A program made the translations under genes and the position numbers. From positions 1 to 64,000 of the forward strand of contig NZ_FTNI01000006.1 of assembly GCF_900156315.1 (NCBI RefSeq): DNA of 64,000 nucleotides, in the 5' to 3' direction. The DNA comes from Microbispora rosea. GTDB taxonomy: Bacteria > Actinomycetota > Actinomycetes > Streptosporangiales > Streptosporangiaceae. Below are positions 45,517 to 54,318 of the stretch, piece after piece (positions within the stretch are counted from its first letter, which is position 1; each line of letters opens with the position of its first letter). The notes under the pieces are model-generated. The model did not search any database. It was not told the DNA's origin and was given only the letters and a program-made list of their open reading frames with translations.

Positions 45517-46518
45517 GTGTTGAAGAGGATCTCGGCACTGATCCTGGCCGGTGCCACGGCTCTGACGATGGCCGGTTGCGGCAGCAGCGACAGCGGCAGC
45601 GGCGGCAGCGGCGATTCGTCCGGCGGTGGCGCCAAGGACGGCAAGATCGTGATGGGCTTCGCCCAGGTCGGCGCGGAGAGTGGCTGGCGCACCGCCAACA
45701 CCAAGGACATTCAGGAGACCGCCAAGGAGGCGGGCATCGACCTGAAGTTCTCCGACGCGCAGCAGAAGCAGGAGAACCAGATCAAGGCGATCCGCTCCTA
45801 CATCCAGCAGAAGGTCGACGTCATCGCCTTCTCGCCGGTGGTGGAGTCGGGCTGGGACACCGTCCTCAAGGAGGCCCAGAACGCGAAGATCCCGGTCATC
45901 CTCACCGACCGGGCCGTGGACTCCCAGGACACCAGCCTGTACAAGACCTTCCTCGGCTCCGACTTCATCGAGGAGGGCAAGAAGGCCGGTCAGTGGCTGG
46001 TCGACCAGTACAAGGACAGCAAGGACGACGTGAACATCGTCCAGCTGGAGGGCACCACCGGGTCCGCGCCCGCCAACGACCGCAAGTCGGGCTTCGAAGA
46101 GGTCGTCAAGGCCGACCCGAAGTTCCACATCATCGCCTCGCAGAGCGGCGACTTCACCCGGGCCAAGGGCAAGGAGGTCATGGAGGCCTTCCTCAAGTCC
46201 AACCCTGACATCGACGTGCTCTGGGCGCACAACGACGACATGGGCCTCGGCGCCATCGAGGCGATCGAGGGCGCGGGCAAGGTCCCGGGCAAGGACATCA
46301 AGATCATCACCGCCGACGCGACCCACGACGGCATGCAGGCGCTCGCCGACGGCAAGATCAACTTCATCGTCGAGTGCAACCCGCTGATGGGCAAGCAGCT
46401 CATGGAGCTCGCCAAGAAGGTCGTCAACGGTGAGCAGGTTCCCCAGCGGGTGGTCACCGAGGAGACCACCTTCACCCAGGAGCAGGCGAAGGAAGTCCTG
46501 CCCAGCCGCAAGTACTGA
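45517..46518 (+). CDS. YtfQ-type sugar-binding lipoprotein, importer 1
   Basis: A 333-aa lipoprotein: signal ALILAGATALTMAGC, lipobox Cys21, then a Gly/Ser linker. The mature part matches the YtfQ/galactofuranose-binding family of periplasmic-binding proteins (IAFSPVVESGWDTVLKEAQNAKIPVILTDRAV is typical). Arabinofuranose is a plausible ligand given the operator and araBDA. GTG 45517 follows agaaagga. Confidence 0.9.
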   Translation: MLKRISALILAGATALTMAGCGSSDSGSGGSGDSSGGGAKDGKIVMGFAQVGAESGWRTANTKDIQETAKEAGIDLKFSDAQQKQENQIKAIRSYIQQKVDVIAFSPVVESGWDTVLKEAQNAKIPVILTDRAVDSQDTSLYKTFLGSDFIEEGKKAGQWLVDQYKDSKDDVNIVQLEGTTGSAPANDRKSGFEEVVKADPKFHIIASQSGDFTRAKGKEVMEAFLKSNPDIDVLWAHNDDMGLGAIEAIEGAGKVPGKDIKIITADATHDGMQALADGKINFIVECNPLMGKQLMELAKKVVNGEQVPQRVVTEETTFTQEQAKEVLPSRKY

Positions 46519-46527
46519 CCGGAAACC

Positions 46528-46554
46528 GGGCCGCCCCCACCGCGGGGGCGGCCC
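46528..46554 (+). terminator. Intergenic hairpin between binding protein and ATPase, importer 1
   Basis: GGGCCGCCCCC (46528-46538) pairs perfectly with GGGGGCGGCCC (46544-46554). It has no T-run. Such stems usually allow higher expression of the binding-protein gene than of the genes after it. Confidence 0.65.
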
Positions 46555-46632
46555 GGCCCCGCTGGTGAGTGGATAACACCGAGCGATCCGATGGTGAGCG
46601 GGAAACACGGAAACACGGGAGAGGGGCACCGC

Positions 46633-48144
46633 ATGGCCGCACCCGCGCCGATCCTGCGGATGAGCGGGATCGGCAAGCAGTTCCCCGGCGTGAAGGCGCT
46701 GGACGGCGTGGACTTCCGGCTGCTGCCGGGGGAGGTCCACGCGTTGATGGGAGAGAACGGCGCCGGAAAGTCGACCTTGATCAAGGTGCTGACCGGGGTC
46801 TACGACATCGACGCCGGAGAGATCGAGCTGGAGGGCAGGCGGGTCGCCTTCTCCAGCCCGCTCGCCGCGCAGCAGGCGGGCATCAGCACCGTCTACCAGG
46901 AGGTCAACCTCTGCGCCAACCTGTCAGTGGCGGAGAACATCTTCATCGGACGTGAGCCGCGCCGCTTCGGCCGGATCCAGTGGCAGACGATGCGCCGCCG
47001 GGCCACGGAGATCCTCTCCCGTCTCGACCTCGACCTCGACGTGTCGGCTCCGCTGACGTCGTACTCGCTGGCCATCCAGCAGATGGTGGCGATCGCGCGG
47101 GCCGTGGACATCGACGCGAAGGTGCTGATCCTCGACGAGCCCACCTCCAGCCTCGACGCGGACGAGGTCGCGCAGCTGTTCCGGGTGATGCGCAGGCTGA
47201 AGGAACAGGGCATCGCGATCCTGTTCGTCTCGCATTTCCTCGACCAGATCTACGAGATCTCCGACCGGATGACGATCCTGCGCAACGGCACCCTCGTGGG
47301 GGAGTACCTCACCAGTGAGCTGAGCCAGGTCGACCTGGTCGGCAAGATGATCGGCCGCGAGCTGGCCGACCTGGAGAAGCTGGAGGCCCGCCCGCCCGCA
47401 CGCGAGGCCGCGCCGCTGGTCGAGGCCGACCATCTGGGGCGCTCCGGGGCGATCGAGCCGTTCACGCTCACCATCCACGAGGGCGAGGTCGTCGGCCTGG
47501 CCGGGCTGCTCGGCTCGGGCCGTACGGAGGTCGCCCGGCTGCTGTTCGGGGCCGACCACGCGGGCACGGGCTCCTTGAAGATCGGCGGCGAGCAGGTCAA
47601 CCTGCGCACGCCGCGCTCCGCGGTCTCCAGGAAGCTGGCCTTCTGCTCGGAGAATCGGCGGGCCGAGGGGCTCATCCCCGACCTCACCGTCCGCGAGAAC
47701 ATCATCCTCGCCCTGCAGGCCGCGCGCGGCTGGAGCCGGCCGATCCCGCGGCGCAAGCAGGACGAGCTGGTCGACAAGTACATCGCCGCGCTGAACATCC
47801 GCCCGGCCAACCCCGACCAGCTCATCAGGAACCTCAGTGGCGGCAACCAGCAGAAGGTGCTGCTGGCCCGCTGGCTCATCCTGGAGCCTCGCCTGCTCAT
47901 CCTGGACGAGCCCACCCGGGGCATCGACGTCGGCGCCAAGGCCGAGATCCAGCGCCTGGTCGCCGAGCTGTCGGACGGCGGGATGGCCGTGCTGTTCATC
48001 TCCGCCGAGCTGGAGGAGGTGCTGCGGCTCAGTCACAAGGTCGGCGTGCTGCGCGACCGCCGGCTCGTCGCCGAGCTGGACAACGACGAGGGCCTGACCA
48101 CCGACACACTGACGGAGACGATCGCGAGCGGAGCCCGATCATGA
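46633..48144 (+). CDS. Sugar ABC importer ATPase (YtfR/RbsA type), importer 1
   Basis: A 503-aa fused tandem ATPase of the CUT2 class. Walker [10 protein letters not shown] is at 40-48 in the first half. The second half has GLLGSGRTE and the signature [14 protein letters not shown]. The first half has the usual degenerate signature [26 protein letters not shown] is the second Walker B region. ATG 46633 follows agagggg and is preferred to ATG 46591. Its stop overlaps the next gene (ATGA). Confidence 0.93.
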   Translation: MAAPAPILRMSGIGKQFPGVKALDGVDFRLLPGEVHALMGENGAGKSTLIKVLTGVYDIDAGEIELEGRRVAFSSPLAAQQAGISTVYQEVNLCANLSVAENIFIGREPRRFGRIQWQTMRRRATEILSRLDLDLDVSAPLTSYSLAIQQMVAIARAVDIDAKVLILDEPTSSLDADEVAQLFRVMRRLKEQGIAILFVSHFLDQIYEISDRMTILRNGTLVGEYLTSELSQVDLVGKMIGRELADLEKLEARPPAREAAPLVEADHLGRSGAIEPFTLTIHEGEVVGLAGLLGSGRTEVARLLFGADHAGTGSLKIGGEQVNLRTPRSAVSRKLAFCSENRRAEGLIPDLTVRENIILALQAARGWSRPIPRRKQDELVDKYIAALNIRPANPDQLIRNLSGGNQQKVLLARWLILEPRLLILDEPTRGIDVGAKAEIQRLVAELSDGGMAVLFISAELEEVLRLSHKVGVLRDRRLVAELDNDEGLTTDTLTETIASGARS

Positions 48145-49187
48145 GCCGGATCCTGAAGCACCGCCTGTTCTGGCCCGTGGTCGTCCTGGTCGCGCTGCTG
48201 CTGCTCAACCTCGTCTTCACCGACGGCTTCTTCAGGATCGAGATGAAGGAGGGCCACCTCTACGGCAGCCTCATCGACATCTTCCGGTTCGGCGCGCCGC
48301 TGATCCTCGTCGCGACCGGCATGACGCTGGTCATCGCCACGAGCGGCATCGACCTGTCGGTCGGGTCGGTCGTGGCGATCGCCGGAGCGCTGGCCTGCAT
48401 GCGCATCAGCGACCTGAGCGACCAGAACTCGGTGGCCGGCGTGCTGTCGGCCGTGGGCATCGCGCTGGTGCTGTCGGTGGTCCTCGGCCTGTGGAACGGC
48501 TTCCTCGTCGCGGGCATCGGGATCCAGCCGATCATCGCGACGCTGATCCTGATGGTGGCCGGGCGCGGCCTGGCCCAGCTCATCACCGACGGCCAGATCA
48601 CCACGGTCCAGAGCTCGTCGTACAAGCTGATCGGCGGCGGCTACTGGCTCACGCTGCCGTTCGGGATCATCATCGTGGCGGTCGTGCTCGCGCTCACCGC
48701 GTTCCTCACCCGGCGCCTGGCGCTCGGCCTGCTCATCGAGTCGGTCGGCGGCAACGCCGAGGCGAGCCGCCTGGCCGGCATCAGCGCCCGCGGCGTGCTC
48801 ATCATGGTGTACGCGTTCTGCGGGCTGTGCGCCGGCATCGCGGGCCTGATGATCAGCTCGAACGTCTCCAGCGCCGACGGCAACAACGCGGGCCTGTGGA
48901 TCGAGCTGGACGCGATCCTCGCCGTCGTCATCGGCGGCACCCCGCTGTCCGGCGGCCGGTTCTCGCTGAGCGGCACGGTGCTGGGCGCCCTCATCATCCA
49001 GACGCTGACCACCACCATCTACTCCATCGGCGTCCCCCCGGAGACGACGCTGCTGTTCAAGGCGCTCGTGGTGACGATCGTCTGCCTGATCCAGTCCCCG
49101 GCCTTCCGTGCGAAGGTGTTCCACCGCCGCAGGCGCCCGGTCCCGGCGTCCACGGCGCCCGAAGAGAAGGTGAGGGTCTCGGCGTGA
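48141..49187 (+). CDS. CUT2 sugar permease (YtfT type), importer 1
   Basis: A 348-aa permease with about eight to ten membrane helices. TGMTLVIATSGIDLSVGSVVAIAG and ELDAILAVVIGGTPLSGG are RbsC-family motifs. It is one of two permeases of this importer, as in the ytfQRT-yjfF system. The start overlaps the ATPase stop (ATGA). Confidence 0.92.
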   Translation: MSRILKHRLFWPVVVLVALLLLNLVFTDGFFRIEMKEGHLYGSLIDIFRFGAPLILVATGMTLVIATSGIDLSVGSVVAIAGALACMRISDLSDQNSVAGVLSAVGIALVLSVVLGLWNGFLVAGIGIQPIIATLILMVAGRGLAQLITDGQITTVQSSSYKLIGGGYWLTLPFGIIIVAVVLALTAFLTRRLALGLLIESVGGNAEASRLAGISARGVLIMVYAFCGLCAGIAGLMISSNVSSADGNNAGLWIELDAILAVVIGGTPLSGGRFSLSGTVLGALIIQTLTTTIYSIGVPPETTLLFKALVVTIVCLIQSPAFRAKVFHRRRRPVPASTAPEEKVRVSA

Positions 49188-50182
49188 CGGGTATCACCGG
49201 TCTGCTGGACCGCCGCCGTACGGTTCCACAGAAGTACATCCCGGTCCTGGTGACCGCGGGCCTGTTCGTGGCCATGTTCGTGGCGGGCGGCATCCGCTAC
49301 GAGAACTTCGCGACCGGGCAGATCATCCTCAACGTCTTCATCGACAACGCGTTCCTGCTGGTCGTCGCGGTCGGAATGACGTTCGTGATCCTCACCGGCG
49401 GCATCGACCTGTCGGTCGGTTCGGTGGTCGCGCTGGCCACGATGCTGAGCGCCAGCCTGCTGAAGGACGGCTGGCCCGCGTTCGCGGTCATGGCCCTGGT
49501 GCTGGTGATCGGCGCGGTGCTGGGCCTGGCGATGGGCGCCATCATCCACTACTTCGAGATCCAGCCGTTCATCGTCACGCTGGCCGGCATGTTCCTCGCC
49601 CGCGGCCTGTGCTACACGATCAGCACCGAGTCGATCCCGATCGACAACCCGACGTTCACCGATATCGCGCAGACGCGGATCAACTTCGGCGGCGACCTGT
49701 CGGTCACCCCGAGCGCGCTGATCGCGGTGGCCGTCGTGCTGATCGCGGCGTACGTGCTGCATTACACGCGGCTCGGTCGCAACGTCTACGCGACCGGCGG
49801 CAGCGAGCAGTCGGCCCTGCTCATGGGCCTGCCGGTGGCCCGTACGAAGATCGCGGTCTACACGATCAGCGGGTTCTGCTCGGCCCTCGGCGGCCTGCTG
49901 TTCGCCTTCTACTCGCTGTCCGGCTACGGGCTGAGCGCCGTGGGCATGGAGCTGGACGCCATCGCCGCGGTCGTCATCGGCGGCACGCTGCTGACCGGCG
50001 GGAGCGGCTTCCTGCTCGGCACCGTGCTCGGCGTGCTCGTGCTGGGCCTGATCCAGACGATCATCAGCTTCGAGGGGACGCTGAGCTCCTGGTGGACCAA
50101 GATTTTCATCGGTCTGCTGCTCTTCGTCTTCATCCTCCTGCAGCGCGTATTCTCAGGTGGCTCACGCCGCAGAGCTCCCTGA
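49184..50182 (+). CDS. CUT2 sugar permease (YjfF type), importer 1
   Basis: A 332-aa permease, partner of the preceding one. VGMTFVILTGGIDLSVGSVVALATM and ELDAIAAVVIGGTLLTGG are typical, with about ten helices. GTG 49184 overlaps the stop of the previous gene (GTGA), so all three genes are translationally coupled. It ends at 50182, before a 20-bp palindrome. Confidence 0.92.
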   Translation: MTGITGLLDRRRTVPQKYIPVLVTAGLFVAMFVAGGIRYENFATGQIILNVFIDNAFLLVVAVGMTFVILTGGIDLSVGSVVALATMLSASLLKDGWPAFAVMALVLVIGAVLGLAMGAIIHYFEIQPFIVTLAGMFLARGLCYTISTESIPIDNPTFTDIAQTRINFGGDLSVTPSALIAVAVVLIAAYVLHYTRLGRNVYATGGSEQSALLMGLPVARTKIAVYTISGFCSALGGLLFAFYSLSGYGLSAVGMELDAIAAVVIGGTLLTGGSGFLLGTVLGVLVLGLIQTIISFEGTLSSWWTKIFIGLLLFVFILLQRVFSGGSRRRAP

Positions 50183-50209
50183 TGTGCGGAAAGTCCTATC
50201 CTTCTACCG

Positions 50210-50229
50210 GCCGCACACCGGTGTGCGGC
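50210..50229. terminator. 20-bp perfect palindrome between importers 1 and 2
   Basis: GCCGCACACCGGTGTGCGGC at 50210-50229. It could end the first importer operon or be an operator for the second. No T-run. Confidence 0.55.
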
Positions 50230-50248
50230 GACCCCCAAGGAGATGTAC

Positions 50249-51367
50249 ATGAGGTTGCTACGAATCGGGGGCGCGGTGTCCGCCATCGCGCTCGCCGTGA
50301 CCATGACCGCCTGCGGCTCCAGCCAGAAGACGGTGGACACGGAGGCGTCCGCGTCCTCCGGAGCCGGCGCCGCCGGGGCCCTGGTCGGCGTCACCATGCC
50401 CACCAAGTCGTCGGAGCGCTGGATCCACGACGGCGACAACGTCAAGCAGCAGCTTGAGGCCCTCGGCTACCAGGTGGACCTCCAGTACGCCGAGAACGAC
50501 ATCCCCACCCAGGTCAACCAGATCGAGAACCAGATCACCAAGGGCGCGAAGCTCCTGATCATCGCCTCGATCGACGGCACCGCGCTCACCTCGCAGCTGC
50601 AGGAGGCCGCGGACAACAAGATCCCGGTCATCGCCTACGACCGGCTCATCCGCAACAGCCCGAACGTCGACTACTACGCGACCTTCGACAACTTCAAGGT
50701 CGGCGTGCAGCAGGCGACCTCGCTGCTGAAGGGCCTCGGCGTCGACGGCGGCAAGAAGGGCCCGTTCAACGTCGAGCTGTTCGGCGGCTCGCCCGACGAC
50801 AACAACGCCACCTTCTTCTGGAACGGCGCGATGTCGGTGCTCCAGCCGAAGATCGACGACGGCACGCTGAAGGTCAAGAGCGGCCAGACCGACTTCAAGC
50901 AGGCCGCCATCCTGCGGTGGGACCCCGCCACGGCGCAGAAGCGCATGGAGGACATCCTCACCAAGACCTACACCGGCGACGCCAAGGTCGACGGCGTGCT
51001 CTCGCCGTACGACGGACTGTCCATCGGCATCCTGTCGGCGCTCAAGAGCTCCGGCTACGGCACCAGCGGCCAGCCCTACCCGGTCGTGACCGGCCAGGAC
51101 GCCGAGCTCGCCTCGGTCAAGTCGATCATCGCCGGTGAGCAGTACTCCACCATCTTCAAGGACACCCGCAAGCTCGCGGAGCAGACCGTGAAGATGGCCG
51201 ACGCGGTGCTGAAGGGCCAGAAGCCCGAGGTGAACAACACCACGGACTACAACAACGGCAACAAGGTCGTTCCGTCTTACCTGCTGGACCCTGTGGTCGT
51301 CGACAAGGACAACTACAAGGACGTCATCGTCGGCAGCGGCTACTACACCGAGGACCAGCTCAAGTAG
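50249..51367 (+). CDS. ChvE-type multiple sugar-binding lipoprotein, importer 2
   Basis: A 372-aa lipoprotein. Signal [11 protein letters not shown] with lipobox Cys, then Ser/Ala linker. The mature part resembles ChvE/XylF binding proteins ([42 protein letters not shown]). Likely ligand arabinose, xylose or galactose. ATG 50249 is preferred because aaggag (50237-50242) is 6 nt before it; ATG 50243 is too close. Confidence 0.9.
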   Translation: MRLLRIGGAVSAIALAVTMTACGSSQKTVDTEASASSGAGAAGALVGVTMPTKSSERWIHDGDNVKQQLEALGYQVDLQYAENDIPTQVNQIENQITKGAKLLIIASIDGTALTSQLQEAADNKIPVIAYDRLIRNSPNVDYYATFDNFKVGVQQATSLLKGLGVDGGKKGPFNVELFGGSPDDNNATFFWNGAMSVLQPKIDDGTLKVKSGQTDFKQAAILRWDPATAQKRMEDILTKTYTGDAKVDGVLSPYDGLSIGILSALKSSGYGTSGQPYPVVTGQDAELASVKSIIAGEQYSTIFKDTRKLAEQTVKMADAVLKGQKPEVNNTTDYNNGNKVVPSYLLDPVVVDKDNYKDVIVGSGYYTEDQLK

Positions 51368-51373
51368 GGATCC

Positions 51374-51399
51374 GGGCCCGGGGAGCAGTCCCCGGGCCC
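51374..51399 (+). terminator. Intergenic hairpin between binding protein and ATPase, importer 2
   Basis: GGGCCCGGGGA (51374-51384) and TCCCCGGGCCC (51389-51399), perfect 11-bp arms, loop GCAG, no T-run. Same position relative to the genes as in importer 1, which suggests a common role in limiting read-through. Confidence 0.7.
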
Positions 51400-51417
51400 T
51401 CCCTGAGCGGGGGGCAC

Positions 51418-52947
51418 ATGACCGAGCACATCTTGCGGATGAGCGGGATCACCAAGACATTCCCCGGGGTGAAGGCGCTACAGGACGTCAACCTGGCGGT
51501 CCGGCGGGGTGAGATCCACGCGATCTGCGGCGAGAACGGCGCCGGCAAGTCGACGCTGATGAAGGTGCTGTCCGGGGTCTATCCCCACGGCCAGTACGAC
51601 GGCGAGATCACCTTCGAGGGCAGACGCTGCGAGTTCGGCGGCATCCGCGACAGCGAGCACGCCGGCATCGTCATCATCCACCAGGAGCTGGCGCTGTGCC
51701 CGCAGCTGTCGATCGCCGAGAACATCTACCTCGGCAACGAGCGGGCAGCGCGCGGCGTCATCGACTGGAACCGCACCAACTACGAGGCCGGCGAGCTGCT
51801 GAAGCGGGTCGGCCTGCGGGAGAACCCCACGACGACGGTCTCCGACATCGGCGTGGGCAAGCAGCAACTCGTGGAGATCGCCAAGGCGCTGTCGAAGGAG
51901 GTCAAGCTCCTCATCCTCGACGAGCCGACCGCGGCACTCAACGACGAGGACTCGGCCCACCTGCTCGACCTGCTGCGCGGGCTGAGGGACGAGGGGATCA
52001 CCTGTGTGATCATCTCACACAAGCTCAACGAGGTGATCGCGATCGCGGACTCCGTCACGATCCTCAGGGACGGGCAGACGATCGAGACTCTCGACATGGC
52101 CGTCGACGGCGTGACCGAGGACCGCATCATCTCCGGCATGGTCGGCCGCGCCCTCGACAACCGCTTCCCGCCGCGCACGCCGGCGATCGGCGAGGAGGCG
52201 TTCCGTATCGAGGACTGGACGGTCTACAGCCCCAGCCAGCCTGGCCGGAAGGTGGTCGACGGGGCCTCGCTGACGCTGCGGCGTGGTGAGATCGTGGGCC
52301 TGGCCGGGCTGATGGGCGCCGGCCGCACCGAGCTGGCGATGAGCGTGTTCGGGCGGACGTACGGGGTGCACATCTCCGGCAGCATCTTCAAGGACGGCAG
52401 GCCGATCGAGATCCGCACCGTGCAGGACGCGATCAAACACGGCGTCGCCTACGCCACCGAAGACCGCAAGAGGTACGGCCTCAACCTCATCGAGGACATC
52501 AAGCGCAACATCAGCGCGGCATGGCTCAAGGGCCTGTCGAGGCGTGGCTGGGTCAACGAGTACGAGGAATACCGCGTCGCCCAGCAGTTCCGCGCGAGCA
52601 TGAACATCAAGGCGCCGAGTGTCGACAGCGTCGTCGGCAAGCTGAGCGGCGGCAACCAGCAGAAGGTCGTGCTCTCCAAGTGGATCCTGACCGAGCCGGA
52701 CGTGCTGATTCTCGACGAGCCGACCCGGGGCATCGACGTCGGCGCCAAGTACGAGATATACACGATCATCAACCGTCTGGCGGAGCAGGGCAAGGCCGTG
52801 CTGGTGATCTCGTCCGAGCTGCCCGAGTTGCTCGGTCTCTGCGACCGCATCTACACGCTCTCGGAGGGGCGCGTCACCGGTGAGGTGCCGCGCGAGGAGG
52901 CCACGCAGGAACGCCTCATGTATTTCATGACCAAGGGACAGGAGTAG
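51418..52947 (+). CDS. Sugar ABC importer ATPase (GguA/MmsA type), importer 2
   Basis: A 509-aa tandem ATPase. Walker [10 protein letters not shown] (41-49) and signature-like [13 protein letters not shown] in the first half; MGAGRTELA and [14 protein letters not shown] in the second. [19 protein letters not shown] is diagnostic of the GguA/XylG group. Its operon carries a ChvE-type binding protein before it and a permease 5 bp after. Confidence 0.93.
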   Translation: MTEHILRMSGITKTFPGVKALQDVNLAVRRGEIHAICGENGAGKSTLMKVLSGVYPHGQYDGEITFEGRRCEFGGIRDSEHAGIVIIHQELALCPQLSIAENIYLGNERAARGVIDWNRTNYEAGELLKRVGLRENPTTTVSDIGVGKQQLVEIAKALSKEVKLLILDEPTAALNDEDSAHLLDLLRGLRDEGITCVIISHKLNEVIAIADSVTILRDGQTIETLDMAVDGVTEDRIISGMVGRALDNRFPPRTPAIGEEAFRIEDWTVYSPSQPGRKVVDGASLTLRRGEIVGLAGLMGAGRTELAMSVFGRTYGVHISGSIFKDGRPIEIRTVQDAIKHGVAYATEDRKRYGLNLIEDIKRNISAAWLKGLSRRGWVNEYEEYRVAQQFRASMNIKAPSVDSVVGKLSGGNQQKVVLSKWILTEPDVLILDEPTRGIDVGAKYEIYTIINRLAEQGKAVLVISSELPELLGLCDRIYTLSEGRVTGEVPREEATQERLMYFMTKGQE

Positions 52948-52952
52948 CCGGC

Positions 52953-54212
52953 ATGAGCAGCATCACGCCCGCCGACGTGGAGGTCGGCGCCAAGGGCGGC
53001 GGGGGAGCGCCGGGGCGGCCGGGCCGGGTGTCGCTCGGCGGGCTGTCGCTCAACCTGCGCTCCAGCGGCATCTACATCGCGTTCGCGCTGATCATCGTAT
53101 TGTTCTCGGTGCTGACCGACGGCGCACTGCTGCAGCCGCAGAACATCTCCAACATCATCGTCCAGAACTCCTACATCCTGATCCTCGCGATCGGGATGAT
53201 CCTGATCATCATCGCGGGGCACATCGACCTGTCGGTCGGCTCGGTGGTCGCGGTCACCGGCGGGCTCTCCGCGGTGCTCATGGTGAACATGGGCATGCCA
53301 TGGCCGGTGGCCCTGCTGATCACGATCGCGGCCGGCGCGCTGATCGGGGCCTGGCAGGGGTACTGGATCGCGTACTTCGGCATCCCCGCGTTCATCGTCA
53401 CGCTGGCGGGCATGCTGCTCTTCCGGGCGCTGACCCTCACCGTCCTGGGCAACCAGGGCATCGGTCCGTTCCCCGACCAGGTCCGCACGCTGGCCAACGG
53501 CTTCACCGACGGCTGGCTGGGCAACATCGGCCTCGGCCCGCTCGGGGGCGCCGACCTGTTCAGCCTGCTGGTCGGCATCGTCGCGATCGCCGGCATGGTC
53601 CTCGCGCAGTGGCGCAGCCGCAGCGCGCGCAAGGGGTACGGCCAGGCGGTCGACCCCCTGGCGCTGTTCGTGCTGAAGATGGCGGCCGGAGCCGCGCTGA
53701 TCCTCTTCCTCGTCGTGCAGCTCGCCCGCTTCAAGAACCTGCCGTGGGTGCTCGTGCTGCTTGCGGTGCTCGTGCTGGCGTACTCGCTGATGGCCAACCG
53801 CACCGTGTTCGGGCGGCAGGTCTACGCGATCGGCGGAAACCTGCACGCGGCGGTGATGTCCGGCGTCAAGGTCAAGTCGGTCGTCTTCTGGATCTTCGTC
53901 AACATGGGGGTCCTGTCCGCGATCGCCGGCGTCATCTTCGCCGGCCGGCTCAACCAGGCCGGCCCCACCGCGGGCAACAGCTTCGAGCTGGACGCCATCG
54001 CCGCGGCCTTCATCGGTGGCGCGGCCGTCCAGGGCGGCGTGGGCAAGGTGGTCGGCGCGATCACCGGTGGTCTCATCATGGCGGTGATCAACAACGGCAT
54101 GTCGCTGATCGGCTCGCCCAGCGAGCGCGTCATGCTCGTCAAGGGCGCCGTGCTGCTCGCCGCGGTGGCGTTCGACGTGTGGACCAAGCGCAGGGCCGGC
54201 ACCGCCCGCTGA
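52953..54212 (+). CDS. CUT2 sugar permease (GguB/XylH type), importer 2
   Basis: A 419-aa permease with about ten to twelve helices, longer than YtfT types as usual for GguB/XylH. GHIDLSVGSVVAVTGGL and ELDAIAAAFIGGAAVQGGVG are typical. A charged N-terminus of 40 residues precedes the first helix. Importer 2 needs only this permease. Confidence 0.92.
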   Translation: MSSITPADVEVGAKGGGGAPGRPGRVSLGGLSLNLRSSGIYIAFALIIVLFSVLTDGALLQPQNISNIIVQNSYILILAIGMILIIIAGHIDLSVGSVVAVTGGLSAVLMVNMGMPWPVALLITIAAGALIGAWQGYWIAYFGIPAFIVTLAGMLLFRALTLTVLGNQGIGPFPDQVRTLANGFTDGWLGNIGLGPLGGADLFSLLVGIVAIAGMVLAQWRSRSARKGYGQAVDPLALFVLKMAAGAALILFLVVQLARFKNLPWVLVLLAVLVLAYSLMANRTVFGRQVYAIGGNLHAAVMSGVKVKSVVFWIFVNMGVLSAIAGVIFAGRLNQAGPTAGNSFELDAIAAAFIGGAAVQGGVGKVVGAITGGLIMAVINNGMSLIGSPSERVMLVKGAVLLAAVAFDVWTKRRAGTAR

Positions 54213-54237
54213 CGGCCGCAGAGATCGACAGGAAACC

Positions 54238-54269
54238 GGGTCGCCGGCCTCATCGCCGGCCGGCGACCC
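54238..54269 (+). terminator. Hairpin after importer 2, before araB
   Basis: GGGTCGCCGGC (54238-54248) and GCCGGCGACCC (54259-54269), perfect 11-bp arms. The sequence ggaaaccggg precedes it, as it also precedes the hairpin at 46528. It separates the importer from araBDA. Confidence 0.7.
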
Positions 54270-54306
54270 CCGCCCCAGCCGGCACGAGAGCTTGTGGAGG
54301 TTGAGT

Positions 54307-54318
54307 GTGAGCGTTAAC
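54307..54318. promoter_or_regulatory. LacI-2 operator variant over the araB start
   Basis: GTGAGCGTTAAC at 54307-54318 is identical to the site at 44254-44265. It covers the first four codons of araB (GTG AGC GTT AAC). A repressor bound there would act as a transcription roadblock. Confidence 0.65.
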
